Below the pieces are notes generated by a model. The model did no database searches. It saw only the letters and a program-made list of their open reading frames with translations, and was not told the origin of the DNA. A DNA stretch of 64,000 bases from Phragmites australis (Eukaryota; Streptophyta; Magnoliopsida; Poales; Poaceae), in contig NC_084922.1 of assembly GCF_958298935.1 (NCBI RefSeq), positions 10,542,501-10,606,500 on the forward strand. The letters run 5' to 3'. The translations under genes and the position numbers were made by a program. Shown here in pieces: positions 33,801-46,094 of the stretch (position 1 is the first letter of the stretch; each line of letters opens with the position of its first letter).

Positions 33801-36800
33801 TTGCAATATCGATTTACATTGTTATATGATTGATTCTATTAAACATATGAACTCTCTTTACAACTAAATAAGTCAATCTCTCTGTCCAGCTGGCAGTATC
33901 CACACATTATTTCTCTCTTTGAATATGTCAATGGTGTACTGATGCTATACCATTTCATAGCACATCAATAAACTTGAAAATAAGAAAGATAATTCAGTTA
34001 CCGCAACAATCACCACTGGAACCCCCTCTCCTCTCCTCCTCTAATCCAACATTCCAAGCTATTGTGGTCCTCATGATCGACCAGTTACCCCAACAATCAC
34101 CATTGGAACCCCCTCGGAGCTCAAATCAGTCAAATATAGTAGACAATTAAAGCTCAGAACGGCCGGTACCTACAAGACGGCAAGGGTTTGGGCGACGGGG
34201 TGCGCAGGCTAGGCATCGAGGAGGACGGGAATGGCATCGAGGAGGAGGACAGTGACAGTGTCAAGGAGGAGGACAACGGCATCAAGGGTGACAGGATAGC
34301 AGGCACAGGCTCGTCGGTGCAAGCTCGTGGCCCTCCAGCGGCGTGGGCTCCTCGGCATCAGGAGGCGTTTCAACGGAGGGTACAAGAAAGGGAAAAAAAT
34401 TTCTAAGTGTCAAAGGGTGCATGGCGTCAAGCCATTTTATAGGGGAGGACTTTCACTGTCGGCTCAATATGACCACCAACAGTAAAATGGTACCTTCAAT
34501 GCCAGCTCAAGAGGACTACCGGCAGTGAAACTACTTTCACTGCTGGCCCAATAAGTTCACCAACAGTGAAAGTAGTTTCACTACTAGCCCAATATGTCCA
34601 CTAGTAGTGAAATCCCTTTCACTGCTAGTACCACGGGGTGCAAAAAATTTGTTTAAGCTTCGCGCGCACGCGCAGAGACTCAAACCCACGACCTGCACCA
34701 AGTAAGATTGAACAAACCGCTGCGCTACTTAAGTGATTTCGATTGAGTTTGTACTGTCTATATTTATTAACATTGTGTTGACCTAAAATCCTAATATGTA
34801 TTTATTTAAATTTGAACTTGCTATATACCAAAATTAAGTTGTGTATATACCTAAATTTCTTGGTTCAATTTTCTAATTCAATAAAAAATTAAAATAAATA
34901 TGTTCATACCTAATTTTCTATGGCTTGCTAATTAATTAAAAATATAGTTGGAGCTTCCTATATATCTTAATTTCATCGATAGATATTTCAAATCATTAAA
35001 AATTAAAAATAAATATGCTCATAACTATAGGTAATTCATTAAAAATAAAAAATAGTAATACATAGCAATAGTGCTAGCTTGTGCTATTGCTAATTCATTA
35101 TTAAAAATCAAAAATCAATATGCTTAATAATAAAGACATCTTCCACCATAAACTACAAATTGAAACCTCCATAACAAAAGTGAGGTATAATTGCATCTAA
35201 AATAAATTTGTACATAGTAATTAATACAATTTAGCTACTTTATCTTAACGATTTACCCTTCATTATGATCACGACGTACATAAGGAGGTTCGTCGGTATC
35301 TTCCGTAGGACCTAGGTTGACGTCCTCTCCTAACGGAGGTAGCGCATCAAATTAATTGTAGTCTTTCTCGTCAATAATATTCTCCACCCCCAACAATCAT
35401 TCTTGTTTCTTGAAGAACCACGTGACGCTCCTCCTTGTTAGATGGGTCCGGATTCTTTACATAGAAGACTTGCATAACATCATTTGCAAGTACGAATTGT
35501 TCTTCTCTGTATCTAACGAGTTTTTGGTCCACTGTAGTCATACCATACTTATCGATCTTCACACCCCATGGGAGTCTGACCCATTGACACCGGAAAAGAG
35601 GAACATTTAACACTACATAGTCGAGCTCCCATATCTCCTCTATGAATTCGTAATAGGTCTCCCTATTTCTATTGCAGTCGTAGGCATTTATACGGACACC
35701 GCTATTTTGGTTGGCGCTCTTATTATCTTGAGCTCTCGTATAAAATGTATAGCAATTTATGTCATATTCTTGGAATATGAGGATTGTACTTGACAGTCCG
35801 TGGGTCAACATAGTCAACTGAGGACACTCTATCTGCTTATATATCACCTATCTACGTAACCAGGTGCCACAATGATCTATGTGCTCTCACGCGATCCAAA
35901 CATCGGACTTCCTTGGGTTCCTGGTGCGTAGCATCTTCCGGTGTTCTTTGACATATGGGTCCACTACAACTAGTTGTTGCAAAACTGTGAAATGTGCTTG
36001 CGTGAATAAAACGGGGTCGTTAGTGCGGAATGAGTTTGCACCTATCATCCCTTTCCCCTGTAGCCTCCCCTCACGGCTAGATACAGGCACACCAATCAAT
36101 TTGAGATTCATGTAGTCGACGCAGAAATCAATGACCTCCTCGGTTTCCTAGCCCTCGGTTAGGAACATATTCTTCAGAACTCCCATAAACCTCTCGAAAG
36201 GATACATCTGATGTAGAAACACGGGGCCAAGAATCCATATCTCTTTCAAAATATGAACAATGAGATGCACCATGATATCAAAAACAATAGAGGGAACAAC
36301 GCCTCAAGCTATGATAGAATCTCGACGATGTCTTCCTACAGCTTATCTAGCTTGGTCGGATCGATGGACTTCTGTGATATCGTGTTGAAGAACAAACATA
36401 GCTTTTTGACTGGGATTCGGACCTTTGGCGGCATAATATCTCTAATTGCAATTGAAAAGCATCTGTGTCATCATCACATGACAATCATAAGACTTCATAC
36501 CAGTTAATTTCAAATGTTTCATGTTTACTAGTCTCTTTATGTTGACGGAGTAACCAGATGGAACTTTGATTCCATGCAAGCACTTGCACATTCCAATTTT
36601 CTCCGGCTTGCTCAGACTGTAGCTAGCGGGACCAAGATATTTGTCGTCTTCTTCCATATCTTCGGGATGTAGATCATATTTAAGTTTCAAACATTTCAGG
36701 CCTTTCCGTGCTTGAAGTGTATCCTTTGTTTTGCCATGTATGTCTAGTAACGTACCAATCAAGCTATCACACACGTTCTTCTCAATGTGCATGACATCGA

Positions 36801-39800
36801 TTGCGTGTCGAACCACCAAATCCGGCCAATAAGCTAAGTCATAAAAAAATAGATTTGTTTTTTAACATAGGAGCTCTAAGATTAGATTTTAGAACCGGTG
36901 TACTCCTGCGTTCCTTTCCCAATGCGATGCTTAGGTGGTGATTGAGTCTCAACTTTCCCATTAAAAGCTCTTATGTTGCTGCGGTATGGGTGATCCTTGT
37001 GAAGAATTTTATGATAGCCTAGGTACAACATTTTTTGGCTATTCTTTAACCAAAAGCTCTTCATTTCATCCAAATAATGGGCGCATGCATGGTAGCCTTT
37101 GACAGTCTGACCCAATAGGTTGCCAAGGGCTTGCCAATCCTAAACTGTTACAAACAATATTGCACATAGGATGAAGTTCTCTCGTTTTTATGCATCCCAT
37201 ACATGCACACAATCATTCCGTGGTATTACAAGATGTTCCATTAATGGTTTTAGGTTGACATCGATATCATTACTAGGTTGCCTCAGCCCTAGTATCAGTA
37301 CTAGCATCATAATGTACTTCCGCTTTATACACAACCAAGGAGGAAGGTTGTAGATACATAGAATCACAGGCCAAGTGCTATGACTACTACCCATGTTGCC
37401 GAATGGATTCATCCCATACATACTCAACCCAAATCTTATATTTCACACATCTTCTGTAAAGGTCTCTTTGTATTTCCTATCGATGTTTCCCCACTACCTA
37501 GAATCAGCGGAGTGTCTCAGCATTCCCATCATCCTTGCGCTCCTCGGCGTGCCACCACATCAGTTCAGCATGTCTTTTGTTCGTGAATAAATGCTCCAAA
37601 CATGGGACTATAGGAAAATACCACATCACCTTGACGGGAGGTCTTCTATTCTTTCCTTCACCATCGATATTATCATGGTCACGCTTATACCATGATGCAC
37701 TACAGACGAGACACGCTTCCAAGTTTGCATGGTCTCCATGATACAACATGCAATCATTTTATACATGCATGTATTTTCTGCACTTCCAACCCCAATGGGC
37801 ACATAAACTGTTTGGTCTGGTACGTGTTTTCTGGCAGCACATTTCTCTTTAGAAGTGATTTCTGCAAGAACAGTAATAACTTTGTGAAGCTTATATCAGA
37901 CTATCCATTGCTTACCTTCAATTGTAGCAATGAAAGCACGATACACAACTTTGTGTGCTCCTTCTCGCAACCCGGGAATAACGGTGTTTTAGAGTCCTCT
38001 ACCATATGCTGAAACTTTTGAAACTCTCTTTCATTGGTGAAGTTCCCCTCCCTATCGTGCAACATCTGCTCTAGATCATCAGCGTCAGTATCAGCCAATA
38101 TCTCCTCTAGATGATCATCGACCAACGTATATCTGGCAGGTGGTATATCGGTGTATTTGTTAGCCGATATATCGGTGCACAAGTATTCGTCTTCTCAGCC
38201 AATGTATTGCCCTTCCTGTATGATCTTAGCTTCACCGTATTCAGTCCAACGAGTATAGCCAAACGTAAAGCCCCTTGGCATCAAGTGTAAATGTATCTGT
38301 TGAGTGGTAGAAAACTGGTTCTTGTTCTCGCAATCGATGCATGGACAACACATGTATTGAGACTGTGTATTTGACTTGTGTGCCGCGGCTTGTACCAGGA
38401 AACGATCCACACCGTTCTTATACTCTGCGCTCACACGGCTCGCATCGTACATCCATCTTCTGACTATCTACAATTATATCATTATTGTAAATCCAAATTC
38501 ATAACATCTAAAAGATTTTGATCACCAACAAATAAATTATCTCATCATCTCCTACCAGCAATTGGCTCAGGTTGGAGGAGCCGCATTTTGCATATTTTCG
38601 CGTCCGCTTCTAATGAGTATTTGTTGGTGCCATCTCTAGAAATTTTCTTTATTATTCAACCCCTTATCTATGACTTATTAAGGAAATATGAAAAATAAAT
38701 ACGCTCATACATAAATTTTCTATATTGGAGCTTGCTAATGAAATAAAATATCAAAAATACAATTGGATCTTGCTACATACCTAAATATCATGGCAAAAAT
38801 TTCTAATTCGTTAAAAATCAAATAAGGGATAAGATAAACTTTGGTTTTTAAGGTAAAATTTTGAGTTAAAATGCTAAATATAGGATTTAACTTGGGGATT
38901 TCAACTTACTTGAGCTCAAGAGGCTCCTAGAAGCTTGCTTACTGTTTGAGAAAAATCCAGGGTTTACTTGCCAAAAAAATGAAGAAAAAATAAATGAGCA
39001 AATAGTGAGAAAAAAAGGGATTTTGTTTGGATAGTTAGAGAGAGCTCATCTAGACTTTCTTATTTACCAATAATGAGCTTGAGTAGTGGGAGAATCAAAG
39101 AGGGAAATAAATGAAGTTGGTGCTACCATATGAGAGTTTGTGAGGGAGAGAGAAAGTTCTGATTGAACTGTCTGTTAGCTTAAACTTGGAGAAGGTGGGG
39201 AAGGGGGCATCACTGCCAGCTCATTTAACCAGTCAGCAGTGATGTTATGCTATCACTGTCGGTTGATGGATTAAGCTAACAGTGATGAGAGAACAGGGCA
39301 TTATTACCGACTCAATCCATCGATCGACAGTGATAACACTTATCACTACCAGTTCATAAGCCACAATGACTGATTCTTCCCGCGCGATTTATGAACCGGC
39401 AGTGGTGCTACGTCACTGCCGGTCCATTAAGAACCAGCAGTGATAGGTCGATATATAAGCCTGGTTTTATAGTGGAGCTACCCTTACATTTTTATTTCAA
39501 AATGTAAGGTGCGGTTACTCGTCATGGTCTCTAATGCTACACTTTAAGTATTATTATATTGCCCATGACCCTAAAATTGACATCATATGAAAGTATTTTC
39601 AAATATAAATCCAATGATACTAAATTTATATCTTATAATCTACAAATTCCTAGACTAATTATTAGGAAAAGATTAAGAGGTTTGAATCTTGAATTGCGTG
39701 CGTGCCTTATAAAAATAAATGGAGGGAGTACTACCCTTATATTATGACAGTAACAAAGCTCGGTTGATGCTCCATTACTATGTTTTTAATTCTCGATATG

Positions 39801-42800
39801 TGTTCCCAGAGATATATGTAGTCAACAATATCTCATTTGATCGGGGAAAAATTATTGTCTTTCGAAACCTCTAAACCATTGTTTTGACTCCAACTTATTA
39901 TAACTCATCATAATCCAATATATAGACAGTAGCAGACTCAAAACAATAATGATTGAGTATTCTACTTGTTAGGTTAGATATTTAAATATCCCACTTATCA
40001 GATTAAAGATATCATAAAAGTATAATACTACCTAAAAAACGATAAATTACTCATATCCTATACACCCTCTAGGTGTAAGGTGGGTCCACCCTTTATATAC
40101 ATTTGATTTAGTACCAACATATGAACCATCGCTTTTACCAGATATTTTATAATTATTGCAAGTTAAGGAATACAAATGCATCTTAAATAAGCGACTATCG
40201 TGTTTTCCCTTTCCTATTTAAAAGGGAAGTGATTATTGTATCTACCGCTCGTTGCTGATGCGATGACACATGCAGCTCGGCATGGCGAGCGCGTTGGAGA
40301 CACTATGTGGGCAGGCGTTCGGCGCGAAGACGTTCCACTTGATGGGGGTGCATATGCAACGGTCCTGGATCGTGCTCTTCATGTGCGCCCTTCTGCTACT
40401 TCCTTTGTACTTCTTCGCAGAGGACATTCTACTGCTTACCGGACAACCGCCGGAGTTGTCGACCATGGCGGGACAGGTCGCAATCTGGTTCATCCCGCTG
40501 CACTTCTCCTTCGCCTTCCTCTTCCCGCTGCAGCGGTTCCTGCAGTGCCAACTGAAGAACTTCGTAGTCGCCGTCACCTCCGCCGCCGCGCTCTGCATCC
40601 ACCTCTTCATCAGCTGGCTCTTCGTCTCTAGGTTCCAATTTGGGCTCACCGGCGTCGCGCTCGCCCTCAGCATCTCGTGGTGGGTGACAGCGCTGTTGCT
40701 TTTCGCCTACGTGTCATGCGGAGGCTGCCCAGAGACGTGGCACGGCTTCTCGGTCGAGGCGTTCGCCGGCATATGGGAGTTCGTCAAGCTATCCTCCGCC
40801 TCCGGTGTCATGCTGTGGTACGTACGCACACATATCTCGTTTAGTTTGCGCACCCTTGTGTCCACTGCAATGCTTGCCTAGTAAATTGACTATGCCATTG
40901 CTAATGTGAATAATTCATTTTTTTAGAGATGATGAATACTTCATTTTTCATGGCATGGATAAACGACAGCTATTTATTTATTTTTCAATAAGAAGAATAG
41001 ATATCTCGACGGTAGTGGCTAACTGCTGTGGCAACCTGCTTCTCGAAAGTGATCGGTCATGGGATTCCACACAATTCAGTGATTCAGGCATACGCATATT
41101 TAAGCAACCGCGCGTTGAAATCCTTCAATTTATTATGCGTGCAGCTTGGAGCATTGGTACTACAGAATATTAATAGTGCTCACTGGAAACCTCAAGGACG
41201 CGGCCATTGCAGTGGACGCACTCTCCATCTGGTAACTACTAATTCCTTTTACTTGAATTTATTCCGGCTCTCGCTATTGTCTTCTGAAGGCGCCGCCACG
41301 ACACTGTTATGGACCATGGCTGCCTTCGTCACTAGATCGTCCAAGTCACATAATGTGCATGTGAATTGAACCTATAACCAAAATACTTCTTCCGGTTATA
41401 AATATATATTATTTAAAAAATAGTTAAACTTTTAAATTTTTAACTAATAATAGCTTTTAAAATATTTAGTGTAGAAACTTAAAATCATATTGGTAGATTT
41501 ATCTTAAAAATACTTTCATAATACCATAAATTTAAAAAAATTAAAAATATATTTTAATTAAAAATAGTCATCAAAACTATATATTGAAAACCGCATCTTA
41601 TTTAAAATAGCATGTATTTATGATTAAAGGGAATAGTCCGGAAAAAAGTTCTCGGTATATAGTAAATCTTGCTGCTATGCTTAGTCTACCGTACTCGTCC
41701 AAATCTGCGCCTTCTGTATTACATCCAGCAGCGCTATGGTACAACTTCTTAAGTTGCAGCTAGCTAATTTGGAAGTTAAGGACCTACTCGACGGCACCTA
41801 ACAAATTGGGAAACCCACGGGCCACGGCGGCCTACTACGTACACTCAAACATAAGGTAACGGCAACAGTTTGATACACAATGTAAAAATCTCATCTTCTA
41901 TGCAGCATGTTGATTAATGGATGCGAGATGATGATTCCACTGGCTTTCTTCACCGGGACCGGGTAATCTTATCCTTCTACGCTGCGTCTTATACATAGAG
42001 AATGACCTGACTTCCTAATGTACAGGAAAAATACATCTTTAACTAGAAAAAAACAATTTGCAGCGGTTAGATATCGTTAACTATAAATGGACAAAGAAAA
42101 ATTGAAGACAAGGCGAAATAGTGTCTGTGTGATAATATTATTGGGTTTCCATGGAGTTTTGACGCTCTAGCTAGTAGTATTTTACCATTAGAGCTGTACG
42201 ATTTGTACTATTACAGTATCGGTACCATAGTAGAAAATGTCTGATTTTCACATACGTTGGTCGTGTGTTTGCAGGGTGCGTGTCGCCAACGAGCTCGGCG
42301 CCGGCAACGGGAGCGGCGCCAGGTTCGCGGCGATAGTGTCATCGACGACCTCGCTGTTGATCGGGCTCTTCTTTTTCGTGCTGACCATAGGCATCCACGA
42401 CAAGATCGCGCTCGTCTTCACCACCAGCACTGCTGTGCTGGATGCCTTTGACAAGCTCTACCTCTTGCTGGCCTTCACCGTCCTCCTCAACAGCATCCAG
42501 CCCGTCCTCTCCGGTGAGTACTTTTGGGCAGACCCGTATCCTTCCGTGGGCCTTCATAAGACATGCCAAAAAAAGGACCATGAGCTACACACCTAACTAT
42601 TTTTACCCAGTTTCTTGCACTGATCAAACCATTTTTATACAACTCAGGAGTGGCCGTTGGGTCTGCTTGGCAGTCCAAGGTGGCCTACATCAACATCGGC
42701 TGCTACTACCTCGTCGGCCTGCCTATGGGCATCCTTCTTGAATGGATCTTCAACCTCGGCGTGCTGGTACGCACTGAACTATTCACATCTCTTTCACTCG

Positions 42801-43242
42801 GTCACTCCTGCTCAGCATTTGCTGCTTAACCAGGAGCGGAATCGCCATGTAGTTTAGGTGTCCAGAAGAATATAATATATGTCCCCAAACTCGCTACTCT
42901 GCTTATGCTAGCCCTCCATTTGCTGGTTCCTGGTTCCGACTTCTGCCCCCTGTGCTTAGCCATGAACAATGCTAGCTCAATCGTCTCATCACCTAACGTT
43001 TCCTTTGCAGGGAATCTGGGGAGGCATGATCGGCGGAACCGCCATCCAGACACTCATCTTGACCGTCATAACCGTCCGCTGTGACTGGGAAAAGGAGGTG
43101 AGCCAGCCAAAATAATTCAATGTAACCAAAATAAATCAGATCGCTTTTCTGCTTGTTGTTTGAATGCTGGTACTCTAAACGTTGTCATTGGCAGGCCATG
43201 ATCGCGAGCACACGGATGCTCAAGTTGTCGCAAGTTCAGTGA
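27834..43242 (+). CDS. MATE-family efflux transporter (DETOXIFICATION type)
   Basis: MATE proteins are membrane antiporters that export organic cations, flavonoids, citrate or xenobiotics. My exons are 27834-28112, 40276-40817, 41145-41231, 41906-41962, 42275-42513, 42648-42766, 43011-43097 and 43195-43242 (TGA). They total 1458 nt, or 485 residues, the normal family length, with GT-AG borders in phase and no stop. Key segments: WVIVGPAIFTRTTSYSMN (TM1), GFNYGIM joined across intron 1 to LGMASALETLCGQAFGAK, MGVHMQRSWIVL, CLEHWYYRILIVLTGN, GTGVRVANELGAGNGSGA, SIQPVLSGVAVGSAWQSK, IGGTAIQTLIL and CDWEKEAMIASTRM. About 12 membrane segments are expected. The ATG at 27834 gives an acidic, charged N-terminus typical of the family. 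Intron 1 is about 12.2 kb and contains CACTA copy 2. Subfamily and substrate cannot be told. Confidence 0.93.
29436..32767 (-). pseudogene. CACTA TNP1-like protein with Ulp1-like protease domain, copy 2, decayed
   Basis: On the minus strand this parallels copy 1. The N-terminal block (32767-32441) reads TRQFVIMEVSSAGEPTAPER, KDHVPINYRLWTGERGNPHV and FPEEIDMKIVKRKMLMIMGL. Next come FLLGRFASYSSDGSLSF (about 32150), an S/K/P-rich linker (31073-30774, with FMSHFCPPPPPSKPV), then the C48 protease part with LFVIHPDLSKIIILDS (about 30200-30140) and YMRQPPGKNLYVFYVLTFMH (about 29855-29795). Here the His of FH is kept, but a stop follows. The Asp is kept. The catalytic Cys after QPPGKNL is replaced by Tyr. 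Further stops and frame changes are present. The mutation set differs from copy 1. Confidence 0.75.
34440..34735. repeat. Internal subterminal-type repeats and tRNA-like motif of CACTA copy 2
   Basis: Repeats of TTTCACTGCTGGC, TTTCACTACTAGC and CGGCAGTGAAA occupy 34440-34640, as in copy 1 at 13950-14135. They are followed on the minus strand (34735-34662) by TAGCGCAGCGGTTTG and GGTCGTGGGTTTGAGTCTC, box-A- and box-B-like motifs. The block separates the Ulp1 gene from TNP2 in both copies. Confidence 0.65.
35371..38452 (-). pseudogene. CACTA TNP2 transposase, copy 2, nearly full set of domains but broken
   Basis: On the minus strand it starts with the transposase-associated zinc domain (38452-38195: YDASRVSAEYKNGVDRFL, CCPCIDCENKN, HLMPRGFTFGYTRW). 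An acidic stretch (38182-37901) follows. The tnp2 core comes next (37749-36882: CLVCSASWYKRD, RPPVKVMWYFPIVPCLEHLF, MNPFGNMGSSHSTWPVILCI, YNLPPWLCIKRKYIMM, KGYHACAHYLDEMKSFWLKN), then 36819-36442 (VVRHAIDVMHIEKNVCDSLI, YLGPASYSLSKPEKIG), and finally DUF4216 (35847-35371: EYDINCYTFYTRAQDNKSAN, LFRCQWVRLPWGVKID). This is the usual TNP2 order. Frame changes and stops between blocks, for example near 36820-36885, show it is not translatable as one protein, though some gaps could be introns. Confidence 0.8.
39195..39474. repeat. CACTA copy 2 right subterminal repeats
   Basis: Alternating motifs CACTGCCGGT, ATCACTGTCGGTTGATGG, CGACAGTGATAACAC and AACCAGCAGTGATAG end at the terminal TAGTG. They are typical CACTA subterminal binding-site arrays. 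Confidence 0.75.
39545..39736. mobile_element. Stowaway-like MITE remnant in MATE intron 1
   Basis: The right end AAAATAAATGGAGGGAGTAC is the common Stowaway-like terminus. The AT-rich body (AAATATAAATCCAATGATAC, TTTATATCTTATAATC) fits. The left terminus is not clear. Confidence 0.45.
41385..41632. mobile_element. Stowaway-like MITE in MATE intron 3
   Basis: The left end ACTTCTTCCGGTTATAAATA and the right end ATTTATGATTAAAGGGAATAG are imperfect inverted copies around an AT-rich core. The left end is a mutated form of the CTCCCTCCGGTTATAAATAT-like terminus common in grasses. Confidence 0.6.
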
Positions 43243-46090
43243 CGATGGCAGAATCTGGCATACTTACGGGCACCACTTTTTCTTCTTGCTTTTCTATCAT
43301 CAAAATTTGCCGTGTCCTGTTTGAGAGAGTTATTATTATTATTCAGCTTTTGAAACAGACAAAAGATTTACCTATTATATGAATTATTATATTAATAAAG
43401 AGGATGAGATACAAAGAAAACGGCTCAAAATAGGCTAAGGGGGAGAAAACACAAAAAAACAAATCGAAAAAGTCTATTCTCCCGGCAAAAAGAGGGCCTC
43501 GCACCCGCCAAAGATCAGGTCCTAGCTTCCACGCGGATTTTCGACAAAAAAAGATTGTGAACTCATCTCCAAGTGCTGGATTTTCCACCTGTTTCTTTCC
43601 TTTAGATTTTGCTCCTATGAGGATCCACTCCATTGAGTATCTAGCGTTGTCTCACAAAAGTGTTTGGCTACAGGGTTGGCTGGAAGGAGGATTCTCTAGA
43701 GGTACAGCTAGTAGGAGGCACAATCTAGACCATCCAGTAATGCATTGAGAGCTGTGAGAGAAAATGTAGCAATGGAGGTTCTGTTACATCGAAAACCATT
43801 AGTAGGCTGAAAAGTGAAAAGGCTACAACTAGTGTTGCTGTGAGCGGGTGGACTATGGACTCAGGCACAAGGTGGGGCAGGATTTTGGACCGTGCTGCAA
43901 AACTAGACATAGCACCAATAACCCCCCCCCCCCCCTCCTCGTTTGCTTTAATCTCCTCTCGTGACCATCTTCTCATTGGAGTCGGCAAAACCAGTGGTGC
44001 TACAGTAACTCACGGTTCGTATTTTCCCGTCCGTCAGATCGCGAATGGACGGTCAGGATTTCAGTGATACAGTACTGCTACAGTGTTCTTTTCAACAGTA
44101 TTTTCGCTACTATGATAAACTGCATTTTACTGTTCGTACACTCACGAATTACTGTACAGCCTCTGATTTTGCCGAAGCAAAGTCAGAGGATACGGATCCC
44201 TTCTCACGAGTGCGCGCGGAGGATTTTCTCCCTGTAGGGGTAGCGTGTAGTGTGTGCATGTATTTGTACAATAAAAAACTAATTCTCTCTCCTTCCACTC
44301 TCTCTCTCCTCCGCCTCCCTCACTCAGCACTGAGTTGCATGGGTTACTCCGCGGGTGGTGGTGGCTCGAGGCTGCCAGATTTGTCCCTCCCTCACTGGAT
44401 CCGTGTTGGGAGGGGTAGCAAGCAGTTAGTTCTGATGGTGCTAGATCTGGCCTTGGGGTTGGATGTGAGTACGCCGGCGGCTCGGTGATGAGTACTTTGT
44501 TAGATTAAGTCTTATGCATGGTAGTTAGTTTGTTTAGATTGTTTCCTTTATGTTTTCTGAGTTGTGGTGCTCACAGTCTCTTGCATGTTCGAGCTGTGCA
44601 GGTAGGAGTAGAGGTCAGAGGCGTGTTGGTTCACACCGTGGCCGCATCAAGGGCACGTTCTGTACGCGTTAGGGCATGCCTGAGTTCTCGGATTGTGGTG
44701 TTCATAGCATCCGGTTTGTTGCTCTGTTTTTTGTTTGTATAAATAAGAAGGAAGAAAACCAGAAAAGCTGCAGCTTCATCATAGCACAAAACCATCATGA
44801 AGAAAACCAGAAAAGTTGCAGCTTCATCATAGCACAAACCATCGTGTTCTTGTTCATTCTTTCATGCAGTTCAATTGTGAGTTAGTGAGAGGCGCCTCAT
44901 GCCTGCCCACCGGAGCTTATGTTCGGTGGTCAGCTGACATATTCCACACACTACGTGCCATGCAAGCTGGCCTTCGATCCAGATTTGGCCAACGGGCAAC
45001 AGCGGACACACGGCGACGGTGAGGTCGCTCCGTCACCTCATGCCTCACACCTGCTCCCCACGGTGTACTAGAACGGGTGGGCCGTTGTGCGATGGGTGAT
45101 GACCCTTGGTGATGGCATAGAACCATGGCTGCTGGACCACAGCAACCCAGGAGTGGCGGTGGATGCTCGTCGGTGAGCTCCCTCACCTGGCGGTGCGAAT
45201 GTTATACCTCCTCCGTGTAGAACCCATAAATACATCCTTCGTGTGGCAGCTGGCCAGGTCCACTGGATCCCGATCATGAGCATGGCGACGTGCACACATT
45301 TCCCACTAGTGATGGTGCCAATATGAATATATATTCCTCGAAGGCAACAAGAAGTTTTGTGCATGCATTTATTTTCCGTGTCGTTATGTGCACTCCATGA
45401 GTTCATCCTTTTCTGTAGTTCATTGAACTTGCTGCGTCAGTTTTTGTTGATGTATTGCAAAAGTGTGCTCTTCAATGTCCTTCTCTTTATTTCATATATA
45501 CAGTATATGCTTGGTTAGTAGTATCAAAACCACCGTGAGTTTTTTCTCTCTATCTTATTTATATGTTTATTTTGCAAATCGTTTCATGTCAATATCGAGA
45601 TATATGTAGTTTTTTACTTAAACAGAAAGACAATGAAATTAGTTCCTAACTATGATGTCATGTAAAAAAAATCTTTTTGTGGGACTTTTAATATACAGAA
45701 GATATTAAAAAAAATGATCTACATGGAAAATTACTGAACATCATGCTGCATGTTCATCCAAAATCCAGTTTGTGCAAGAGAAAAAAATCCGTAAATTTTC
45801 CCCTGCGCTTCATGTTCATCCCAAATCCAGCCGGAGGTGAACAAGATGAAGCGAACAAGCCACAGTGAAATACTGGTAACATAAAGCAGATGGGGAGAGA
45901 GATTAGTGGCACCACGGTCCAACATACGTTCACAATGCACCACGGTGCAACCCGGCCGCCCGAACCCACTCGCATGCTGTGTCAGGTCGCACAGTACGGT
46001 CTAGTTCTCTTTTCCTCACTCAGCTTTTCCAAAAATCGAAAGAAAATCAAATCCCTTTTGCGACCTACCCCTCGGCGGGAATCTTGAAGC
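43243..46090. other. No recognised gene; assorted low-complexity features
   Basis: Downstream of MATE I see no protein domain. The stretch 43380-43640 could be a LINE 3' end on the minus strand (reverse ends ...CTTTGTATCTCATCCTC, TTTATTAATATAATAATTC), but this is weak. A run of about 15 C lies at 43921-43937. Short ORFs at 44045-44488 and 44518-44742 have no recognised similarity. A duplicated 47-base block is listed separately. Confidence 0.45.
44751..44847. repeat. 47-bp tandem duplication
   Basis: The block GAAGAAAACCAGAAAAGCTG ... TCATAGCACAAAACCATCAT is followed at once by a second copy with two or three differences (AAAAGTTG, CACAAACCATCGTG). The second copy is one base shorter. No function assigned. 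Confidence 0.85.
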
Positions 46091-46094
46091 GTAG

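Larger units (their letters stand above)
28437..39474 (-). mobile_element. CACTA (En/Spm) transposon, copy 2, within MATE intron 1
   Basis: The left end CACTAATTTTGGAACTCC aligns positionally with the copy 1 terminus (21 bases to a shared TACTACTG block). The right end ...AAGCCTGGTTTTATAGTG reads inward as CACTATAAAACCAGGCTT. Both ends carry CACTGCCGG/CAGTGATA subterminal repeats. About 11.04 kb. Coding strand is minus, with a TNP1-like/Ulp1 gene (29436-32767) and a TNP2 gene (35371-38452). The flanking trinucleotides (TTA left, GAG right) do not match, so a target duplication is not visible and the left end may be degraded. 32768-34180 and 38453-39190 contain no recognised gene. Confidence 0.85.

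Noticed and set aside
34188..34406. Acidic 72-codon frame with EEDGNGIEEED.
   Set aside because: It derives from a GC-rich GAGGAGGAC repeat inside CACTA copy 2, on the strand opposite to the element genes.
28434..39477. Three-base target duplication around CACTA copy 2.
   Set aside because: The flanks are TTA and GAG. The expected duplication is not there, so I report the ends without it.
40242..40673. Minus-strand 143-codon frame opposite MATE exon 2.
   Set aside because: Shadow of the coding exon, with no family similarity. The MATE frame is unambiguous.
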